A stretch of 64,000 nucleotides of DNA from Hysterangium stoloniferum (taxonomy: Eukaryota > Basidiomycota > Agaricomycetes > Hysterangiales > Hysterangiaceae): assembly GCA_015178975.1 (NCBI GenBank), contig WHVD01000143.1, positions 124,001 to 188,000 of the forward strand, in the 5' to 3' direction. Below the pieces are notes generated by a model. It made no database searches and was not told the DNA's origin. It saw only the letters and a program-made list of their open reading frames with translations. Position 1 is the stretch's first letter. The number at the start of each line of letters is the position of its first letter. The translations under genes and the position numbers were made by a program. Positions 59,340 to 64,000 of this stretch are shown one piece after another.

Positions 59340-59633
59340 TGTTGGAGATATAAGTATTATCTAATCAGGAACACACCAAATGTTGGTTGCACCTGTATAG
59401 TTCGGAGTTGCGTGCCCGAACTATATAAGTAGTTACGAGTTGAGGATGTAACCTCTTAGTGGAGTTGTTAACTCACTAAGAGGTATGCAAGGTTTCTTTT
59501 CTCTATTATAGTAATAGTCCCTTATCCATATATCTACAGGCATATTTAAGGTAGATAGCTAATACATTCTGAGTGGAGTTGTTAACTCACTAAGAGGCAT
59601 ATTTAAGTTCCTGCGCAAGTAGCTTTAACAGCC
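59340..59633. mobile_element. Small solo LTR in copia RNase H
   Basis: A 294-bp insertion, TGTTGGAGATAT...GCTTTAACA, is flanked by direct GCCAG at 59335-59339 and 59634-59638. It contains a repeated unit GAGTTGTTAACTCACTAAGA (two copies at about 59,463 and 59,575). No coding capacity. A different family from element B. Confidence 0.9.
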
Positions 59634-59638
59634 AGAGA

Positions 59639-59839
59639 TCCTGAACATCATAGCCGTATGAAGCATCTGGACTTGAGAACATATTGGTTAAGGCAGGAAG
59701 TTGATAGTGGGAAGATCAAAGTTCATCTTCCTACTTCAGAGATGCCTGCTGATTTATTGACAGAACCATTGGCTAAGCCAAAGGTAGAATACTTACAAAA
59801 CTACTGGGACTAGCATAGAGCTGTCTCATAAGGTGGGAG
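59639..59839 (+). pseudogene. RNase H 3' end of the copia element
   Basis: After the solo LTR the frame resumes with RDPEHHSRMKHLDLRTYWLR and PADLLTEPLAKPKVEYLQNY, the usual copia pol C-terminus. The purine tract and the 3' LTR follow. Confidence 0.85.
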
Positions 59840-60090
59840 TGTTAGAGTATGATATTACAGCTCTTACATAGTCTATGATGTTCCCTATATTTTTCTGATA
59901 TTTGTAGTATTTTTCCCAGCACTGTAGGTGCAGTATTGAGTGAGTTACCTAGTAAGGTAACTGATGTGTAGGTGCTTAGGTAAGCACCCTGTAGTATACT
60001 ACTCCGCTGTGGGTGTGGGAAAGTCTCCTTAGTGTTTACTTTCCTCACACTCACAGGGTGTTTGTCAAGAGTTATTCAACTGTTTCAACA
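59840..60090 (+). repeat. 3' LTR of the copia element
   Basis: A 251-bp terminal repeat almost identical to the 5' copy after removal of its insertion. The right flank is the ATTTA target duplication. Confidence 0.95.
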
Positions 60091-60092
60091 AT

Positions 60093-60769
60093 TTAGTGCT
60101 TGGTATAGCCACCCTTTTCCTTTAATGTATCTGAAACTTTCCTATGCATATTTGAAATCAAATCCTGACACACCTTTGCATCAATCTTGTACCATTCCTT
60201 TACCACCCTCTCCCAAACCTCTTCCATCCCCTGGAGTGCATTCTCATACCCTGCCAACCTCCTCTTTAGATGATTCCATAAGTGTCCAATGGGATGCAGG
60301 TCAGGAGACTGTTCTGGCCATGAGAGAACCCTGAAACTATTTATTGGAACCAATTATGGGCCTTCTTGCAGGTGTGCTTGGGGGCATTATCCTGCTGGAA
60401 GCTGCAGATTTCATAGTCACTAAGGCTGGCTTGCAGGTCATCATCCAGAATCTGTATGTAAAGATCCCCATCCATTCTTCCATCAATCTTGCATGCATAC
60501 CCAAGCCCCCCTCACAGCATACACCCCCATACCATCAAAGATCCACCACCAAACTTCAGGGTTCCCTCAATCAGCCTGTCACTCAAGCCATCCCCTGCCT
60601 TTTTCCACATCCACTTCCTACCATCCAATCCCAACTTATAGATTTTTGTCTCATCAGACCATACCACCTTTTTCCAGTCCTCCACAGTGCAATTCTGATG
60701 TGCCAAAGCAAAGTCCATCCTCTCCTTCCTATGCTTCTTAGAAAGAAGAAGCCTTTTCTTCTTTACCAC
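60093..60769 (-). pseudogene. Tc1/mariner transposase (3' two thirds, broken)
   Basis: Minus-strand DDE transposase. First aspartate block VVWSDETKIYKLG, then GGGSLMVWGCM, a second aspartate in QQDNAPKHT, and the third block WPEQSPDLHPIGHLWNHLKR. In the third block the expected glutamate (PIE) is glycine, so catalysis would be lost. A frameshift lies near 60,340. The N-terminal helix-turn-helix part is missing because an LTR is inserted at 60770. The C-terminus ends GGYTKH at 60093, beside the copia element. Confidence 0.88.
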
Positions 60770-61079
60770 TGTTACGACCGGAATTCCCACCGGACTCCAG
60801 GCACTAACTTATATGCACCTGCACCCTATACACATCAATTGTCAGTTTACTGGAATTCCCGCTGGACTCTGTACGTCAGACTTGTCCACATTTGACTTCA
60901 TTACTTCATGTATCAGTCACTGGAATACCTGCCAGACTCCATCCCTGTCTATGTCCGACTCTGTCCCACACATCAGTCACTAGAATACCTGCCAGACTCC
61001 ATCCCTGTCTATGTCCAACTCTGTCCCATGCATCAGTCACTGGACCCCACTTGGAAAACCCATCATCCCTCTAACTGAG
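60770..61079 (+). mobile_element. Element-B-family LTR, cut by another insertion
   Basis: It begins TGTTACGACCGGAATTCC, the reverse complement of the end of LTR 44330-45148, so it is in the opposite orientation to B. It matches to position about 61079 and is then interrupted by another LTR starting TGTGAAGAG. It contains an exact-period 60-bp tandem duplication (60911-60970 and 60971-61030) not seen in the other LTRs. Confidence 0.88.
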
Positions 61080-61713
61080 TGTGAAGAGTGGTGGAAGTTC
61101 TAACCGTTCAATATACGAAGAATATTGACCGTTTAGGTATGACACCGAGATGTATTGACTGTCTAAGTCTAATACAGGCCGAACATGTATTGACCACTTA
61201 GTTCAATACAGTTAAATGAAGTAGCTATCTAAAGTAGAATAGAGAGCTAGAACAAATAAAGAGAATCAACTGTTAAGTACGATTCTAGATGACTACTTGA
61301 GTGTAAAATAGAGTAACGAGAGAGCCAAGTGATAGAGTAGTGCAGATGTAGTCCACATGGATTGAGATAAAGATGGAGTTTTGACTGGTACAGTTCGAAA
61401 CTCTGATTGCATAGATAGTTAAAGCCCGTCTGTGACAGTCGAGACGATACCCCAATCACAACTTACAGGACACAATTGGTGTCTTGGGTAAGTTGTGGTT
61501 GTGGGGTAAAAAGTGTCTGAGTTTTAACTACGGGCACTAGAATACATAAGTCTGGCGTGCATACGCCCACAAGAGTCGATGTACTGCATACATAGGTTGT
61601 TGAACTAATTATAAGTGTATAATAAAATAGAGAGAAAGTAGAAATAATAAAGGAAATATAGTATGAGCTCATCCGACTATATTTCCTGAGTATATTTTGC
61701 CGTACCTCTCACA
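61080..61713 (-). repeat. Putative 3' LTR of a right-edge element
   Basis: It starts TGTGAAGAG and ends CCTCTCACA. Immediately beyond, on the minus strand, is a purine-rich tract (CTGGGGGGCAC), as expected before a 3' LTR. It interrupts the B-family LTR. The partner LTR and target duplication would lie beyond 64000, so the call is provisional. Confidence 0.55.
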
Positions 61714-63108
61714 GTGCCCCCCAGGTCGAAGAGCTATGTCAAAGAAGGTGTCGAAGGATGCTTGGAACTCCTCCCCATGCATCCTGCGACGAACCTCCAA
61801 GATGTAGGATAGTGTTTCCCCAGGCGAGATGCTTGGCATGAAAGGAAAGAGCAATGTCCTCCCACTTCGAAACATCATTGGTGGGTGTCACCCATCCAGC
61901 TTCTGGATCGAGGAGACCTAACGACCGTAGGCCTTCTGGCACGTTCGAATGATGGCGTGAACGTGATCAGCGGAAGTGTCTGTAATGTGGGCAATGAGAG
62001 GAGGCTGAGGGTGTAATGATGGCGGGGTAGGAGTGAGAAGTGGTGTGGAGCGCACGTCTCCGCCTGGGGGAATTCCCCCTGAGGTGTCAGAATCCGACAA
62101 CAGTTGCTTCAACAAGTTGACGAGGTCCACAGCTGAGTGGATTGGTGTATGCTCAGGAAGAACACAAGAGGAGTTGACAAGCAGGGACCGAAACATGGAG
62201 AGCTCCACTCGTTCGATATCCTCCGCTAAACGCAGCTGTTCCTTAGGGTCATTGATGCATAAGTAAAATGTACTCATGCAGTCCGACAATGTGAGAGACC
62301 TGCTATACCATGCCCTTTAAGAAGAGGGTGCCACAGGGTTGGTCCTAGTTGCCTTAGCATGTGTCCCACAGTGAAGATGTCGGAGGGGTAATTAATGGAC
62401 ACACACATCCAACTTGACTGGAAGAGACGAGAGGAGCCAGCCGTATCCCGAGAGTGAGAGGGAGAGGGCGGCTGTGGTGGGGGGCTGTGAATGGGGTCGG
62501 CCAGGGGAGGGTCAATGACCAGGGGCTTGTCGGCCTGAACATCAGCTTTCCGCTTCCCTTCCGCCTTTTCACTTAAGGGGGGAGGCTCCTCAAAGACATC
62601 CATTGCTGGGGGGAGGTTCCTTGGAGACCTCCGTGACTGAAGGAGGTGCCTCAAGGACTTCCTCCATAGGCGTTGCGAGGATTTCCGGGGTAGGGTGATC
62701 AACATCCATTAATGTAACATTAGGTTGTTGAATGGGGCTCCCCAGGGAAATGCAAGGGGAGTAGGGAGAGGCAGGCGGTGGACTCTGCGCTGACAAGGAA
62801 ACAAGGGAAGTGTCCGACACCGCAGGGAGCAATGGCGTCGGGGTAGAGCGGGTGGTGACAAGGGGGTCAGGTGACGTGCAGAGGGGTGGGGTTGGCTGCA
62901 GTGCTGGAGAAGGCTTGGATGCGGGTGAGGGCAGTGGTATGAGGGAATGTCCCATGGAGGGGAGGGGTAATGGTATAGGGGGAAGAAAAGGCAGGTCAGT
63001 GGATGGTTCAAGACTTCCCAGCAACTCTGAAAAGGGTGTAAAGAGCTGTAGTGGGGGTACGGAAGAGACGTGTGAAGGTGGGGAGAGGTGAGTGGAGCTA
63101 GATGGCAT
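61714..63108 (-). pseudogene. Unrecognised Pro/Ser-rich frames inside the right-edge element
   Basis: Minus-strand frames follow each other: 63108-62590 (Pro/Ser-rich, MPSSSTHLSPPSHVSSVPP), 62705-62274 (FEEPPPLSEKAEGKRKADV), 62289-61918 (DPKEQLRLAEDIERVELSM) and 61942-61739 (LLDPEAGWVTPTNDVSKW), with another running over the LTR border. Reading continues from frame to frame at each overlap, which suggests frameshifts or small introns in what was one long protein. No known domain was recognised; no RT, RNase H or integrase motif is seen. Confidence 0.45.
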
Positions 63109-63165
63109 TGCAAAGTTGGCTGGATGATACCCCCTCCAAACTCTGATGGAAGTCAGCAGTTTTCA

Positions 63166-64000
63166 TCATTGGTTAGGGTCACTTGTGAAGAAATGGATGT
63201 TGTCAGGAAGTAGAAAACCTTCATGGCAGTCAGCACCGAGGTACTTGCCATCGTAGGTGGGGTAGCACAATCGGTCATCCTCCAAGTTGGATGAAAAATC
63301 ACTGGGCCCCATCTGGTAGGTCCGTTCCTGAGGTCCACATTGTGAAGGGGGTCTGGGAGGTAGTGCAATTCCGTCCCCACATCGCAATACAATGCTTTGT
63401 AGTTTGATCCTTTGTACTTTGTCGCAATTGTAGAAGGTGACCCCGTCTTTTCCTTTCCTGCTTTTCTGTCCTACACTCCAAACGCATGGCGTGCCCCCAT
63501 CGGTGAAATCCGTCCATTTATGACCCGAAGGGGGAGCAATGGTTGAAGGATTGTTGTGTCCTTCCATTCTCCTCCATTCCTGCCATGTCTGCCTTGAAGG
63601 GACATTATCCCTAGCACCCATCTTCCACTGTACTTCTAAGTACTCCTCCCTCCTCTTCCACTTGAGTGTTTTCAATTCCTCCTGGACCTGTGCAGAGAAA
63701 GCCTCGGACTGCCGTTTTTTCCTGATCTCCTCTTCAGTAGAAGGTAAAATACTACGAGCAGGTGGGGGGGTTTCACTCCATGTTCCTGCAGGAGTCCCCC
63801 AAGTATCAGAGGACAGGGGCGTAGCTTTTGAAATGGAGTCCATTTGCATATGGTGCGTGGACGATGAGGTCTCCTCCACACACTCGACAATTTCTGTTCG
63901 AGGTGGTGGGGAAGGAGGAACTGTTGTTTGGGGTCGAGGTAATCTTTTAAAATTGGGAAATCGGGGTCTGGGAGAGGAGCGTATGGAGTGAAAGCGGTTT
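63166..64000 (-). CDS. Unrecognised 270+ residue protein, 5' end beyond window
   Basis: A minus-strand frame is open from the window edge to the stop at 63166. It includes a Pro-rich start (PQTTVPPSPPPRTEIVECVE), a charged region that may be helical (EEEIRKKRQSEAFSAQVQEE, then LKTLKWKRREEYLEVQWKM) and a globular C-terminal part with aromatic and cysteine residues (GGTPCVWSVGQK, TFYNCDKVQRIKL, DRLCYPTYDGKYLGADC). No family was recognised. It directly precedes the Pro/Ser-rich frames on the same strand and is probably part of the same mobile element. Confidence 0.5.
   Translation of the reverse strand, partial: NRFHSIRSSPRPRFPNFKRLPRPQTTVPPSPPPRTEIVECVEETSSSTHHMQMDSISKATPLSSDTWGTPAGTWSETPPPARSILPSTEEEIRKKRQSEAFSAQVQEELKTLKWKRREEYLEVQWKMGARDNVPSRQTWQEWRRMEGHNNPSTIAPPSGHKWTDFTDGGTPCVWSVGQKSRKGKDGVTFYNCDKVQRIKLQSIVLRCGDGIALPPRPPSQCGPQERTYQMGPSDFSSNLEDDRLCYPTYDGKYLGADCHEGFLLPDNIHFFTSDPNQ

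Larger units (their letters stand above)
53428..60090 (+). mobile_element. Ty1/copia LTR retrotransposon
   Basis: Two near-identical LTRs (TGTTAGAG...TTTCAACA) bound it, and the target duplication ATTTA lies at 53423-53427 and 60091-60095. The order is gag, protease, integrase, reverse transcriptase, RNase H, as in copia. A primer-binding-like site GGTTATGGGCCCC follows the 5' LTR, and a purine tract AAGGTGGGAG precedes the 3' LTR. Two solo LTRs are inserted in it. Coding regions hold many stops. It is inserted just past the stop codon of the Tc1 transposase. Confidence 0.95.

Overview
The window is nuclear DNA of a mushroom-forming basidiomycete (Agaricomycetes-type). The evidence is dense short GT-AG introns (about 50-70 bp), a heavily spliced cytochrome P450, basidiomycete-type F-box proteins, a DUF6533 membrane protein, and fungal Ty3/gypsy, Ty1/copia and Tc1/mariner elements. 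The species cannot be named from sequence alone. No rRNA, tRNA, CRISPR or prokaryotic feature was found.

Positions 1-39,100 are ordinary gene-bearing chromosome. In order: P450 (-), dCMP deaminase (+), a Tti1-like HEAT-repeat protein (-), an F-box protein (+), a secreted acid-sphingomyelinase-like phosphodiesterase (-), an F-box/LRR protein (+), actin-related protein Arp6 (+), an unrecognised gene containing a perfect 44-bp palindrome (-), a gene-poor AT-rich stretch, a DUF6533 multi-pass membrane protein (+), a Zn2Cys6 transcription factor (-), a zinc alcohol/formaldehyde dehydrogenase (-), a short-chain dehydrogenase (+) and an F-box/propeller-like protein (+). Housekeeping roles are mixed: nucleotide metabolism, PIKK maturation through the TTT complex, and SWR1 chromatin remodelling. 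The transcription factor and the divergent ADH/SDR pair form the only plausible small metabolic cluster.

Positions 39,100-41,900 carry small non-autonomous repeats: a GC-rich fold-back, a tandem duplication, and a 66-bp-arm hairpin.

From about 41,930 to the end is a nested transposon stack that can be ordered from target-site duplications. An old decayed Ty3/gypsy element (A, + strand) was split by a solo LTR (TSD GCCAT), by a full-length Ty3/gypsy element (B, - strand, 44330-50995, TSD CCTAT), and by a Tc1/mariner element. The Tc1 element was split by a Ty1/copia element (53428-60090, TSD ATTTA). The copia element was hit in its 5' LTR by a solo B-family LTR (TSD AGTGT) and in its RNase H by a small solo LTR (TSD GCCAG). 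A further B-family LTR sits in Tc1 and is itself cut by another LTR element running off the right edge.

The most unusual item is inside element B. Between its integrase and its 3' LTR, in antisense, lies a TATA-preceded, two-intron gene for a coiled-coil protein. It ends in a C-X2-C-X6-C-X9-C-X2-C-X6-C cluster, which is Zn2Cys6 spacing. It occupies the place where the integrase C-terminus would be expected.
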